Source: an uncultured Microbacteriaceae bacterium
GTDB lineage: Bacteria; Actinomycetota; Actinomycetes; Actinomycetales; Microbacteriaceae
Reading direction: 5' to 3'
Assembly: GCA_903940225.1 (NCBI GenBank)
Contig: CAJAKC010000009.1
Location: 18,985-82,984 of the forward strand
DNA length: 64,000 bases
Every line of letters starts with the position of its first letter. The stretch's first letter is position 1. A program made the position numbers and the translations under genes. Positions 15,577 to 24,406 of the stretch are shown in pieces. Under the pieces are notes generated by a model that was not told the origin of the DNA, did no database searches, and saw only the letters and a program-made list of their open reading frames with translations.

Positions 15577-16563
15577 ATGGGAATTCTCGGAACCGGAATC
15601 CAAGACGGACTGCTACTCAAGCCCGTTCGCTACCAGTGGGCCATGGACCTTTACAACCAGGCGGTTGCAAACACATGGTTCCCCAACGAAATTCAGCTCG
15701 GCGAGGACATCGCCGACTTCAAAAAGATGACCGATGAAGAACGCCAAGCCATCACGTTCCTCATGTCGTTCTTCAACCCGTCGGAACTGATCGTCAACAA
15801 GGCGCTCGCGTTCGGCGTCTACCCGTACCTCAACGCTGCCGAGGCGCACCTGTACCTCGCCAAGCAAATGTGGGAAGAAGCGAACCACTGCATGAGCTTC
15901 GAGTACATCCTCGAGACGTTCCCCGTAGACCGTGAAAAGATCTACGCCCAGCACGTCGACCACCCGGCCATTGCCGCCAAAGAGGAATTCGAAGTCAAGT
16001 TCATCAAGCGCATGGCCGAACGAAGCCTCGACATCACCACCACCGAGGGCAAGCAGGACTTCGTCCGTAACCTCGTCGCATACTCGGTCATCATGGAGGG
16101 TATCTGGTTCTACACCGGATTCATGGTCGCCCTGTCGTTCCGTCAGCGCAACCTGCTCCGCAACTTCGGTTCGCTCGTCGACTGGATCGTGCGCGACGAG
16201 TCGCTGCACCTCAAGTTCGGAATCAACCTGATCCTCACGGTCCTCGAAGAGAACCCCGACATTGCCACGGCGGAGTTTGCGGACGAGATCAAGCAGATGA
16301 TTCTGGACTCGGTTGTCATGGAAGAGGAATACAACAAGGCCATGATCCCCAACGGAATCCTCGGCCTCAACGCGGAATACATCACGCAGTACACCAAGCA
16401 CATGGCCGACCGCCGCCTCGAAGAGCTCGGATTCGAAGCGCACTACAAGGTGTCGAACCCCGCGAAGTGGATGGCCGCAGCGAATGACACGCTGCAGCTC
16501 GTCAACTTCTTCGAATCGACGAACACCTCGTATGAAGTCAACTCGGGAACGTCGAAGGTCTAA
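15577..16563 (+). CDS. nrdB: ribonucleotide reductase radical subunit without radical tyrosine (class Ic/Id-like NrdB)
   Basis: The 328-residue beta subunit supplies the oxidant that starts catalysis in NrdA. Metal ligands are visible as Glu70, Glu101, His104, Glu174, Glu208 and His211 (MWEEANH, VIMEGIWFY, VRDESLH). Four residues after His104, where class Ia has the radical Tyr, there is Phe108 (HCMSFEY). The first ligand is Glu rather than Asp. Both traits match the chlamydial class Ic enzyme (Mn/Fe cofactor) and the Tyr-independent class Id. A strong AAGGAGA site precedes the ATG. No nrdI gene is nearby, which fits class Ic better than Ib. The metal content cannot be read from sequence. Confidence 0.93.
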   Translation: MGILGTGIQDGLLLKPVRYQWAMDLYNQAVANTWFPNEIQLGEDIADFKKMTDEERQAITFLMSFFNPSELIVNKALAFGVYPYLNAAEAHLYLAKQMWEEANHCMSFEYILETFPVDREKIYAQHVDHPAIAAKEEFEVKFIKRMAERSLDITTTEGKQDFVRNLVAYSVIMEGIWFYTGFMVALSFRQRNLLRNFGSLVDWIVRDESLHLKFGINLILTVLEENPDIATAEFADEIKQMILDSVVMEEEYNKAMIPNGILGLNAEYITQYTKHMADRRLEELGFEAHYKVSNPAKWMAAANDTLQLVNFFESTNTSYEVNSGTSKV

Positions 16564-16579
16564 CCCTCCGCGCTCTCGG

Positions 16580-16610
16580 TCATGCCCCTCAGTTAGGCTG
16601 GGGGGCATGA
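16580..16610 (+). terminator. 13-bp hairpin after nrdB overlapping the next gene's start
   Basis: TCATGCCCCTCAG (16580-16592) and CTGGGGGGCATGA (16598-16610) pair over 13 positions with one G-U and a 5-base loop. It may end the nrd transcript, although no T-run follows. The right arm contains the ATG of the aldo/keto reductase, and the loop and right arm contain its -10 box (TAGGCT, 16594-16599). Confidence 0.45.
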
Positions 16611-17440
16611 CCTTTATCCCGAACATTTCCCTCAACGACGGCACCACGATCCCCCAACTGGGGCTCGGAACCTACCGCCTCGAAGACGCTGACGCCGAGC
16701 GCGTGGTCGCCGAGGCGCTCGAGGTCGGATATCGCCACATCGACACAGCGAGCCTTTACAAGAACGAGGTTGGCGTCGGACGCGCGATTGCGTCATCCGG
16801 GATTCCGCGTAACGAGCTGTATGTCACGACGAAGTGTTGGAACAGCGAACAAACCGACCCTCGCGCCGCTATCGGCAATTCGCTGGACCGCCTCGGTCTC
16901 GATCACGTCGACCTGTACCTCATCCACTGGCCGGCGCCAACCCGCGGAACGTACATCGACGCGTGGCAGGAATTCGCGAAACTGCGCGCCGACGGGTTGA
17001 CGACATCAATCGGCGTCAGCAACTTCCTCACCGAACACCTCGACGCGCTCGCCGCCGCCAGTGACATCGTGCCCGCCCTCAACCAGATTGAATTGCACCC
17101 GCTGTTGCAGCAAAACGAACTCCGAGCAGTGCACGCCGCGCGGGGAATCGCCACCGAATCGTGGGGACCGCTGGGGCACGGCAAGGCCGACCTCGTCGCC
17201 GAACTTCCCGCACTGACGAACCTTGCGGAACGCTACGGCAAGACCCCTCAGCAGGTCGTGCTGCGCTGGCACATCCAAGAGGGAACCATCATCTTCCCGA
17301 AGACGACCCACCGCGAACGGCTCGTCGAGAACATGTCCATCTTCGATTTCGAAATCAGCGACGCGGACATGGACGAAATTCGTGGGTTCAACCGTGACGA
17401 GCGCATCGGTGCTCACCCCCTAGAGGGCAACTGGGACTAG
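16607..17440 (+). CDS. aldo/keto reductase
   Basis: The 277-residue NADPH-dependent oxidoreductase has a TIM-barrel fold. The catalytic tetrad is intact: Asp46 and Tyr51 (HIDTASLYKNE), Lys76 (VTTKCWN) and His107 (YLIHWPAP). The cofactor-binding end is IIFPKTTHRERLVEN. It resembles the small prokaryotic AKR5-like 2,5-diketo-gluconate/methylglyoxal reductase group; the true substrate is unknown. The start at 16607 follows a TAGGCT -10 box by seven bases, so it is probably leaderless. The stop interlocks with that of the convergent mannosyltransferase gene (CTAG). Confidence 0.93.
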   Translation: MTFIPNISLNDGTTIPQLGLGTYRLEDADAERVVAEALEVGYRHIDTASLYKNEVGVGRAIASSGIPRNELYVTTKCWNSEQTDPRAAIGNSLDRLGLDHVDLYLIHWPAPTRGTYIDAWQEFAKLRADGLTTSIGVSNFLTEHLDALAAASDIVPALNQIELHPLLQQNELRAVHAARGIATESWGPLGHGKADLVAELPALTNLAERYGKTPQQVVLRWHIQEGTIIFPKTTHRERLVENMSIFDFEISDADMDEIRGFNRDERIGAHPLEGNWD

Positions 17441-18825
17441 ATCCACCACGGGAACCAATAGTGGGCGGCGGCGAACCACACCGGAATCGGCAGCCCCATC
17501 CACACGGGCAGGAAGAACGCGCCGACGGCGACGCCCGCGACGACTAACCCGGTGACGACCGTCTCTCTGCCGCCACGCCACAGTCGCACGAACAGCCAGA
17601 CCGCCGCGAGGGCGAGGAACGGCTCGAGGGTGACTGTGTAGAACTGGAAAACCGTGCGGTGGGCGAAGAAGAGCCACGGAAGATAGGTCGCCGCGACACC
17701 GACGAGGATCGGCACACCCCACGTGGATCGGCTTCGAATCGTGTGAACGACGAGCCAGACCAGCGCAACAACGCCGAAGTACCAGAAAATCGGGTTGCCG
17801 ACACTCGTCACGTATTGGACGATTCCGTCGATTCCGGTTTGTTCGTAATAGAACGCGGTCGGGCGAATCATGAGCAGCCACGTGAAGGGGTTCGCCTGGT
17901 ATCCGTGCGGGGAGACCAGCCCGATGTTGTACTCAAATATTGAGTGGTGGTAGGTCCACAGCGACCCGAGCGCCGACCCGATGGGGTTTCCTTCGAGGGT
18001 GACGACCTGCCGGTTGTACCCGCCGCTGGAAAACAGCCAACCCGACCAGCCGGCCAGGTACGTGATGGCGGCGACCGGGACGGCAAGTAGCACGGCACGA
18101 CCGATGTGCCACGCGGCAACCCACGAACGGTTGCGCAGGATGGCGTCGACCGCAATCCACACGCCCAAGACGGCAAACGCATACAGGCCGCTCCACTTGA
18201 CCGCGGTGGCGGCACCCAGCAGAACCCCCGCGAGAATCAGCCACTGACCCCAACCGGGGCGCTCAAAGTGCCGGAGGATGACGAGGAACGCGGCGAGAAT
18301 GAACGCCGCCAAGATTCCGTCGAGCAGCGCGGTGCGGCTCATGGTGATGGCGACCCCGTCCAGCGCAACGATCAGTCCCGCGAGTGCGGCGGCGAATCGG
18401 GAACGGAATAGCCGCTGAGCGATGAGCATGGTGAGCAGCACCACGACGATTCCGGCAACGGCGGTGGCACATCGCCATCCGAACGCGTTGTCGGGGCCAA
18501 ACAGGGCCATGCCGGCCCCGATGAGCCACTTGCCCAGCGGCGGGTGTGCGATAAAGGACGGACCGGTCGTGAACGCGGAGGTTGACCCACCGACGAAGTC
18601 GGAGCCTTCCGCCCATTCCGACTCGTACCCCAGATTCCACAGCGTCCAGGCGTCACGCACGTAGTACACCTCGTCGAACACGAGCGCGCGGGGGCTGCCC
18701 AGGTTGATCAGCCGAATCAGCGCGGCGAGGACGAGAATCGGGCCGTAGAGCAAGAGAGTCTGCACCCGCGGGGCGAGCAACGCAACCCGGTCACGCACGG
18801 CGCTGGCGCGGTCGACGAGGGTCAT
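17437..18825 (-). CDS. pmt: polyprenyl-phosphate-mannose-protein mannosyltransferase (PMT family)
   Basis: The 462-residue polytopic membrane enzyme transfers mannose from polyprenyl-phosphate-mannose to Ser/Thr of exported proteins. The first external loop has the catalytic-type acidic pair in VFDEVYYVRDAW. The second conserved loop reads FIAHPPLGKWLIG. About ten to eleven hydrophobic helices follow. It is divergent from rsmI with only 27 bases between the start codons, the same pairing as Rv1002c/Rv1003 in mycobacteria (from memory). O-mannosylated lipoproteins and secreted proteins are likely substrates. Confidence 0.9.
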   Translation of the reverse strand: MTLVDRASAVRDRVALLAPRVQTLLLYGPILVLAALIRLINLGSPRALVFDEVYYVRDAWTLWNLGYESEWAEGSDFVGGSTSAFTTGPSFIAHPPLGKWLIGAGMALFGPDNAFGWRCATAVAGIVVVLLTMLIAQRLFRSRFAAALAGLIVALDGVAITMSRTALLDGILAAFILAAFLVILRHFERPGWGQWLILAGVLLGAATAVKWSGLYAFAVLGVWIAVDAILRNRSWVAAWHIGRAVLLAVPVAAITYLAGWSGWLFSSGGYNRQVVTLEGNPIGSALGSLWTYHHSIFEYNIGLVSPHGYQANPFTWLLMIRPTAFYYEQTGIDGIVQYVTSVGNPIFWYFGVVALVWLVVHTIRSRSTWGVPILVGVAATYLPWLFFAHRTVFQFYTVTLEPFLALAAVWLFVRLWRGGRETVVTGLVVAGVAVGAFFLPVWMGLPIPVWFAAAHYWFPWWI

Positions 18826-18831
18826 GACTCA

Positions 18832-18846
18832 ACGGTACGCGAGAAT
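18832..18846. promoter_or_regulatory. overlapping divergent leaderless promoters for pmt and rsmI
   Basis: Minus strand: TACCGT (18837 to 18832), six bases, then the pmt ATG at 18825. Plus strand: GAGAAT (18841-18846), six bases, then the rsmI GTG at 18853. The two -10 boxes are only a few bases apart, so both promoters cannot easily be occupied together. Confidence 0.55.
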
Positions 18847-18852
18847 GGGTTT

Positions 18853-19671
18853 GTGCTCATCCTCGCCGCCACCCCGATTGGGAACCTCTCCGACGCCAGT
18901 CCGCGGCTGCGCGAGGCGCTCGCGAACGCCGACGTCATCGCGGCCGAGGACACTCGCACCACACACCATCTGATGTCGGCACTGGGGCTGACGACCGAGG
19001 CGAAATTCGTCGCCCTGCACGATCACAACGAAACCGCCAAGGCCGCCGAGATCGCCGAACTCGCGCGCGACCGCGATGTCGTGCTCGTGTCGGATGCGGG
19101 GATGCCCGGCATTTCCGACCCAGGTTTCGGTGTCGTCCGTGCCGCCCACGAATTGGGTGTCACCGTTACGGTTGTGCCCGGTCCGTCCGCGGCCATCGCG
19201 GCGCTCGCCGTTTCGGGCCAGCCGACCGACCGGTTTGCGTTCGAGGGCTTTGTTCCCCGCAAAGGACAGACGGCATATTTCACCGAACTCGCCCGCGAGC
19301 CCCGCACGCTTGTGTTTTACGAATCGCCGCACCGACTGGCCGATTCCCTCATCGCGGCGCGTGACGCGTTCGGCGCCGATCGGCCGGCAACCGTCGTTCG
19401 TGAACTGACCAAGATGTTCGAGGAGGTTGCCAACGGCGCCCTCGGCGAACTTGCGGAGCGATTCGCGGGGGAGAACCGCGGCGAGATTGTGCTCGTCGTG
19501 GCGGGGGCGACGGTCACCGCAATGTCTCTCGAGGATGCGCTCGCGGATGTGCGCGCCCGCGTTGCGTCGGGAGAGCGACTCAAGGATGCGTGCCGTGAAG
19601 TCGCCGAAGTGACGGGCATCCCCAGCCGCGACCTGTACTCCGCCGCAATCGCCAAGCCCAGCGCCCCGTAA
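18853..19671 (+). CDS. rsmI: 16S rRNA (cytidine-1402-2'-O)-methyltransferase
   Basis: The 272-residue SAM enzyme 2'-O-methylates C1402 in the decoding centre of 16S rRNA. Signature segments are LAATPIGNLSDASPR at the N-terminus, VIAAEDTRTTHHLM, VLVSDAGMPGISDPG and VPGPSAAIAALAVSG, then FVPRKGQ and FYESPHRL. The GTG start is supported by the -10 box six bases upstream. It is followed 12 bases later by metG. Confidence 0.95.
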   Translation: MLILAATPIGNLSDASPRLREALANADVIAAEDTRTTHHLMSALGLTTEAKFVALHDHNETAKAAEIAELARDRDVVLVSDAGMPGISDPGFGVVRAAHELGVTVTVVPGPSAAIAALAVSGQPTDRFAFEGFVPRKGQTAYFTELAREPRTLVFYESPHRLADSLIAARDAFGADRPATVVRELTKMFEEVANGALGELAERFAGENRGEIVLVVAGATVTAMSLEDALADVRARVASGERLKDACREVAEVTGIPSRDLYSAAIAKPSAP

Positions 19672-19683
19672 ACTAGACAAGTT

Positions 19684-21255
19684 ATGGCCAGCGCGGACAA
19701 CTACTTCATCACGACCCCGATCTTTTACGTCAACGATGTGCCCCACATCGGGCACGCGTACACGGAGGTCGCGGCCGACGTACTCGCGCGGTGGAATCGA
19801 CAGAACGGCAAAGACGCGTGGCTGTTGACGGGGACCGACGAACACGGCCAGAAAATCTTGCGCACGTCCGTTGCCAACGGTGTTTCTCCCAAGGAGTGGG
19901 CGGACCGGCTCGTCGCCGAGGCGTGGAAGCCGCTGCTGGAGACGATCGACATTGCCAACGATGACTTCATCCGCACGACGGACGAGCGCCACGAGGTTGC
20001 CGTTCAGAAATTTCTGCAGCACCTCAAGGACACCGGGTTCATTTATTCGGGCGAGTACGAGGGCTATTACTGCGTCGGGTGTGAGGAATACAAGCAACCG
20101 ACCGACCTGCTCGACGGCGGCGAGGACTTCCCCGGCGACAAGGTGTGCGCGATTCACACCCGTCCCGTCGAGATCCTCAAGGAATCGAACTACTTCTTCC
20201 GCATGAGCGACTTCCAACAGAAACTGTTGGACCTCTACGAATCTCAGCCTGATTTCATCCAACCCGAGTCGGTGCGCAACGAAATCATTTCGTTCGTCAA
20301 GCGCGGGCTCGACGACCTCTCTATCTCGCGGGCGTCATTCGACTGGGGTGTCAAGATTCCGTGGGACGACAGTCACGTCGTGTACGTCTGGTTCGACGCA
20401 CTGCTCAACTACGTCACCGCGACGGGCTGGGGTCAAGACGACGCCGAGTTCGAAAAGCGTTGGCCGGCCATTCACATCGTGGGCAAGGACATCGCTCGGT
20501 TCCACGCCGTCATTTGGCCCGCGATGCTCATGGCCGCCGGTCTGCAGCCGCCGCGCCGCGTGTTCGGCCACGGCTGGTTGCTCGTCGGTGGCGAAAAGAT
20601 GTCGAAATCCAAACTGACGGGAATCGCGCCGCACCAAATCACCGACGTGTTCGGGTCGGACGCGTTCCGGTTTTACTTCATGAGCGCCATCAGTTTCGGC
20701 CAAGACGGTTCGTTCTCGTGGGAGGACCTCTCGGCGCGGTATCAGTCGGAACTCGCGAACGGTTTCGGAAACCTGGGCAGCCGTGTGGTTGCGATGATTT
20801 CGCGGTACTTCGATGACACCGTCCCCGGCGCGAACGAAATGAACGACGCCGACGCCGTCATCGTCGACACCGTCGCCCGCGCGTTCCAGGGCGCGAACGC
20901 GGCGATTGACAAGCTCGCGATTCACGACGCCATCGCGTCGATCTGGACCATCGTCGACGCGCTCAACCTGTACATCACCGAGCAGGAGCCCTGGGTTCTC
21001 GCCAAGGAGGACGCCGACCGCGCCCGACTCGAGACGGTTCTGTACACGGCGGTCGAGGGGCTGCGCGCCATCGCCGTCGGGCTGTCACCGATCATGCCCG
21101 ACGCGACCCAGAAACTGTGGTCCGCTCTCGGGGTCGGTGAGGCCCTGGGAAACCTGCGCGACCAGCACCTGTCCCGCGCGGGCGAGTGGGGCCAGACCCC
21201 CGCCGGAATCCGCACCTCGCCGCTCGACGCACTCTTCCCCCGCATCGAGGAGTAA
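19684..21255 (+). CDS. metG: methionyl-tRNA synthetase
   Basis: Class I aminoacyl-tRNA synthetase of 523 residues, the short form without the C-terminal tRNA-binding extension. The HIGH signature is in YVNDVPHIGHAYTEV and the KMSKS loop in LLVGGEKMSKSKLTG. A zinc-knuckle-like part is present as YYCVGCEEYK. The C-terminal anticodon-binding helical domain contains EQEPWVLAKED. A TAAACT box overlapping the rsmI stop is nine bases from the ATG, so the leader is at most a few bases. Start of a metG-tatD-rsmA-ispE run. Confidence 0.97.
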   Translation: MASADNYFITTPIFYVNDVPHIGHAYTEVAADVLARWNRQNGKDAWLLTGTDEHGQKILRTSVANGVSPKEWADRLVAEAWKPLLETIDIANDDFIRTTDERHEVAVQKFLQHLKDTGFIYSGEYEGYYCVGCEEYKQPTDLLDGGEDFPGDKVCAIHTRPVEILKESNYFFRMSDFQQKLLDLYESQPDFIQPESVRNEIISFVKRGLDDLSISRASFDWGVKIPWDDSHVVYVWFDALLNYVTATGWGQDDAEFEKRWPAIHIVGKDIARFHAVIWPAMLMAAGLQPPRRVFGHGWLLVGGEKMSKSKLTGIAPHQITDVFGSDAFRFYFMSAISFGQDGSFSWEDLSARYQSELANGFGNLGSRVVAMISRYFDDTVPGANEMNDADAVIVDTVARAFQGANAAIDKLAIHDAIASIWTIVDALNLYITEQEPWVLAKEDADRARLETVLYTAVEGLRAIAVGLSPIMPDATQKLWSALGVGEALGNLRDQHLSRAGEWGQTPAGIRTSPLDALFPRIEE

Positions 21256-21258
21256 CCG

Positions 21259-22137
21259 GTGTCGGAACCGTTGCGGGCTCGAAACGCGAAAGAGGGCGAC
21301 CTCACGCGCGACCTGTCGTTCCCGCCCGCCCCCGAACCGCTGACGGTCCCCGTCTACGACAATCACACGCACCTCGAAATCGCGGACGGTGAAAACCCGT
21401 TGCCCCCCGAGGAGAGCCTCGCGATGGCCGCGGCCGTCGGCATCAAGGGCGTTGTGCAGGTCGGAACCGACCTCGAAACATCCGAGTGGAGCGCCGACCT
21501 GGCCGACCGCGATGCGCGAGTTCTCGCGGCGGTCGCCATTCACCCCAACGAAGCCCCGCGACTTCACGAACGCGGATTGCTCGACGAGCACATCGAGGGC
21601 ATTGCCGCACTCGCAACGCGCGACCGCGTGCGCGCCATCGGTGAAACCGGTTTGGATTTTTTCCGAACCGACGAGAACGGTCGCGCACCGCAAATGCACT
21701 CGTTCGAGGCGCACATCGACATCGCGAAGGCGAACAATCGTGCTCTGCAGATTCACGACCGCGACGCGCACGGTGCCGTGATGGAGACGCTGCTGCGCGT
21801 CGGGGCGCCAGAGAAGACGGTTCTGCACTGTTTCTCGGCCGACGGAGAATTCGCGCGCGTGTGCGACGACAACGGCTGGTACCTGTCTTTTGCGGGGACG
21901 GTGACGTTCGGCAACGCGAAGGGGATTCGCGAGGCGCTGTCGATCGCGTCGCGCGACCGCATCCTCATCGAGACCGACGCGCCGTTCCTCACGCCGACAC
22001 CGTTCCGCGGTCGCCCCAACGCGTCGTACATGATTCCGTACACGCTGCGGTTCATGGCGGAACACCTGGGGATTGACCCGAACGAACTCGCCGCGGACAT
22101 CGCCCGAAACACCGAGTCGGTGTACGGCCAGTGGTGA
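21259..22137 (+). CDS. tatD: TatD family metal-dependent hydrolase
   Basis: The 292-residue protein has the TatD amidohydrolase pattern: metal-binding YDNHTHLE, GETGLDFFR with the bridging Glu, QIHDRDAHG, LHCFSADGEFA, and IETDAPFLTP near the end. TatD enzymes are metal-dependent DNases or D-tyrosyl-tRNA-type hydrolases. It begins with GTG three bases after the metG stop and carries a ~25-residue N-terminal extension before the first motif. The metG-tatD-rsmA order is widely conserved. Confidence 0.92.
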   Translation: MSEPLRARNAKEGDLTRDLSFPPAPEPLTVPVYDNHTHLEIADGENPLPPEESLAMAAAVGIKGVVQVGTDLETSEWSADLADRDARVLAAVAIHPNEAPRLHERGLLDEHIEGIAALATRDRVRAIGETGLDFFRTDENGRAPQMHSFEAHIDIAKANNRALQIHDRDAHGAVMETLLRVGAPEKTVLHCFSADGEFARVCDDNGWYLSFAGTVTFGNAKGIREALSIASRDRILIETDAPFLTPTPFRGRPNASYMIPYTLRFMAEHLGIDPNELAADIARNTESVYGQW

Positions 22138-22961
22138 ACCTTCTCGGGGCGAGTGACATTCGTGCGCTCGCGTCGGAGCTGGGGGTTACGCCGGCGAAGA
22201 AGTGGGGCCAGAACTTTGTGCACGACGCGAACACGGTTCGAAAGATTGTCGCCTCGGGTAAACTGTTGCCCGGGGAAGCGGTTCTCGAGGTCGGCCCCGG
22301 ATTGGGTTCGCTGACTCTGGGGCTCATCGAGGCGGGACACCGGGTGACCGCAATCGAGATCGACCCGCGACTGGCCGATCGCCTTCCTCGCACTCTGGTT
22401 GACCGTGGCGGAAACCCGGCGGACCTCAGGGTCGTGCTGTCGGATGCGCTGGTCGTGCGCGACCTGCCCGAACCGCCCACGGCCCTCGTCGCCAATCTGC
22501 CGTACAACGTGTCGGTGCCTGTCCTCATTCACCTGCTGGAGACGTTTCCCACGATTCGCCGCGTTCTTGTGATGGTCCAGGCCGAGGTCGGGCAACGGCT
22601 AGCGGCCGTTCCCGGAACAAAGATGTACGGAGTGCCCAGCGTCAAGGTGTCGTGGTGGGGTCACTGGGCTCTCGAGGGGACAGTCAGCCGCCGCGTGTTC
22701 TGGCCAGAGCCGAACGTCGATTCGGTGCTCGTCGGGATGTCCGCGCGTGACACCCCAGCGGACGACACGGTTCGGCGGCGCGTGTTCGCGCTCGTCGACG
22801 GCGCGTTTGGCCAGCGCCGCAAGACTCTGCGACAAGCGCTGAGCGCCGTGACCGGCTCAACGACCGCCGCCGAGGCGCTGTGTGTTTCCGCCGGAATCGA
22901 CCCCGGTGCGCGCGGCGAACAACTGCAACTCGACGGTTTCCTCCGTCTTGCACAGGCGTAA
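22134..22961 (+). CDS. rsmA: 16S rRNA (adenine-1518/1519-N6)-dimethyltransferase
   Basis: RsmA/KsgA dimethylates two adenosines in the last helix of 16S rRNA as a late 30S check. Motifs are KKWGQNFVHDANTVRKI, the SAM-binding VLEVGPGLGSLTLGL, ITAIEID-like VTAIEIDPRL, and the catalytic NLPYNVSVPVLIHLLE. The GTG at 22134 overlaps the tatD stop (GTGA); an adjacent GTG at 22131 is possible. The length of about 275 residues is usual. Confidence 0.94.
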   Translation: MNLLGASDIRALASELGVTPAKKWGQNFVHDANTVRKIVASGKLLPGEAVLEVGPGLGSLTLGLIEAGHRVTAIEIDPRLADRLPRTLVDRGGNPADLRVVLSDALVVRDLPEPPTALVANLPYNVSVPVLIHLLETFPTIRRVLVMVQAEVGQRLAAVPGTKMYGVPSVKVSWWGHWALEGTVSRRVFWPEPNVDSVLVGMSARDTPADDTVRRRVFALVDGAFGQRRKTLRQALSAVTGSTTAAEALCVSAGIDPGARGEQLQLDGFLRLAQA

Positions 22962-22982
22962 ATCGGTGTCACCGAGAGCGTT

Positions 22983-22988
22983 TAGGGT
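22983..22988 (+). promoter_or_regulatory. -10 box of leaderless promoter for ispE
   Basis: TAGGGT followed by six bases and the ATG at 22995, in the 33-base gap after rsmA. Confidence 0.5.
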
Positions 22989-22994
22989 TTAGTA

Positions 22995-23912
22995 ATGGCA
23001 TCCAGATCCGTCACGGCGACAGCACCGGGCAAGATCAATGTCTGGATGCGCGTCGGCCCGTTGCACGAGGACGGTTATCACGACGTCGCCACCATTTATC
23101 AGGCCGTTTCGTTACTAGAAGAAATCACCGCGACCGAGGCCGACGACATTTCGGTGACGTTCTCCGGGCCAATCGACACGAGCGGAATCGCTCTGGGTGA
23201 ATCGAACCTCGTCATTCGCGCAGCCCGCGCGGTCGCCGCCGCAGCCGGCATCACCGCGGGTGCCGCTCTCCACGTGGTCAAAAACGTTCCGGTCGCCGGC
23301 GGAATGGGTGGGGGTTCGGCTGACGCCGCCGCCACGCTCGTCGCGGTTGACGCACTGTGGGAAACGAACCTCGGGGCAAAGGTGTTGCACGAATTGGCGG
23401 CCGAACTCGGCGCCGACGTTCCGTTTGCCCTGCACGGCGGAACCGCCATCGGACTGGGCCGCGGGGATGTCCTTTCGCCCGTCCTCGCGACGGGGCACTT
23501 CGAGTGGGTTCTCGTCACGAGCGATCAGGGATTGTCGACGCCCGAGGTGTACACCCAACTCGACCGTCACCGAGCGGAACATTCCATCGAGATTGAGACG
23601 GTTGCGGTCGACCCGACGGTTGAACCCGAACTGCTGCACGCCCTGCGCTCGGGTGATTCGATTGCACTGGCCGAGTACGTGCGCAACGACCTGCAGGCCG
23701 CCGCTCTACAGCTCATGCCGGCACTGGGCGACGTTCTCGAGTTTGGCGAAACAAACGGTGCTCTGGCGGGCCTTGTCTCGGGCAGCGGCCCGACGGTCGC
23801 CTTTCTTGCCGAAGACGACACCGCAGCCCTCGCGCTGATCGACGCGTTTTCCGCGCAGCGTCAGACGGCTATGCGGGTGATTTCGCCGGTTCACGGCGCT
23901 CGGGTTCACTGA
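22995..23912 (+). CDS. ispE: 4-diphosphocytidyl-2-C-methyl-D-erythritol kinase
   Basis: A GHMP-family kinase of 305 residues that phosphorylates CDP-methylerythritol in the MEP isoprenoid pathway. The substrate motif is APGKINVWMRVGPLHEDGYHD, the ATP loop is PVAGGMGGGSADAAATL, and a late GHMP motif is LVSGSGPTVAFLA. The -10 box at 22983 fixes the ATG. The 3' end overlaps the convergent lspA gene by 44 bases, an unusually long overlap for two essential-type genes. The product feeds prenyl synthesis, including the cis-prenyltransferase at 56.5 kb. Confidence 0.95.
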   Translation: MASRSVTATAPGKINVWMRVGPLHEDGYHDVATIYQAVSLLEEITATEADDISVTFSGPIDTSGIALGESNLVIRAARAVAAAAGITAGAALHVVKNVPVAGGMGGGSADAAATLVAVDALWETNLGAKVLHELAAELGADVPFALHGGTAIGLGRGDVLSPVLATGHFEWVLVTSDQGLSTPEVYTQLDRHRAEHSIEIETVAVDPTVEPELLHALRSGDSIALAEYVRNDLQAAALQLMPALGDVLEFGETNGALAGLVSGSGPTVAFLAEDDTAALALIDAFSAQRQTAMRVISPVHGARVH

Positions 23913-24378
23913 ACGGAATCCCGATAAAGGTCAGCACGACGGCTCCCGCGGCGGCCCCGACCAGGGCGATGTCGGCGATGTTCCCGACGAAGAATCCCGC
24001 GTAGTCGAGGAAATCGACGATGTGTCCGTTGGCGAACGCCGGCGGTCGCAAAAGTCGGTCGAAAAAGTGAGTGACCGCGCCACCGAACATCGACCCGAGG
24101 ACGAACGCCCACGCCGTGTGACGGACTCGGGTTGCGTAGTAGCCGAGCGCGATGGAGAGAACCCCCGCGACGACCGTCAGGATCCAGGTGTACCCGGTGC
24201 CCAAACCGAACGCGGCACCCGGGTTGTAGACGAGTCGCAGCTGGAACCATTCGCCCAGCAGGGGCGTTGCCGCACCCGGTTCGAGGTACGTTTCGGCGAG
24301 CCATTTTGTTGCCTGATCGGTGACGATCCAGAAAATCGCGATGCCGAACGTCAGGAGTGAGAGCGCTCGTTGTTTCAC
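23869..24378 (-). CDS. lspA: lipoprotein signal peptidase (signal peptidase II)
   Basis: The 169-residue membrane aspartic protease removes signal peptides from prolipoproteins. It has four hydrophobic helices and the typical RLVYNPGAAFGLG loop. The two catalytic Asp are in GHIVDFLDY and VGNIADIAL. The usual 'GNLIDR' element is changed to THFFDR. The GTG start has a GAGAAT box six bases upstream. A likely substrate is the PASTA lipoprotein at 4.9 kb. Confidence 0.94.
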   Translation of the reverse strand: MKQRALSLLTFGIAIFWIVTDQATKWLAETYLEPGAATPLLGEWFQLRLVYNPGAAFGLGTGYTWILTVVAGVLSIALGYYATRVRHTAWAFVLGSMFGGAVTHFFDRLLRPPAFANGHIVDFLDYAGFFVGNIADIALVGAAAGAVVLTFIGIPFSEPERREPAKSPA

Positions 24379-24406
24379 ACCATCATTCTCCCAGCAATTC
24401 CATCCC

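Noticed and set aside
19675..19683. T-box or riboswitch before metG
   Set aside because: Only 12 bases separate rsmI and metG, too short for any such element.
18829..20262. 477-codon open frame antisense to rsmI and metG
   Set aside because: Spans two real genes on the other strand and shows no coding signal of its own.
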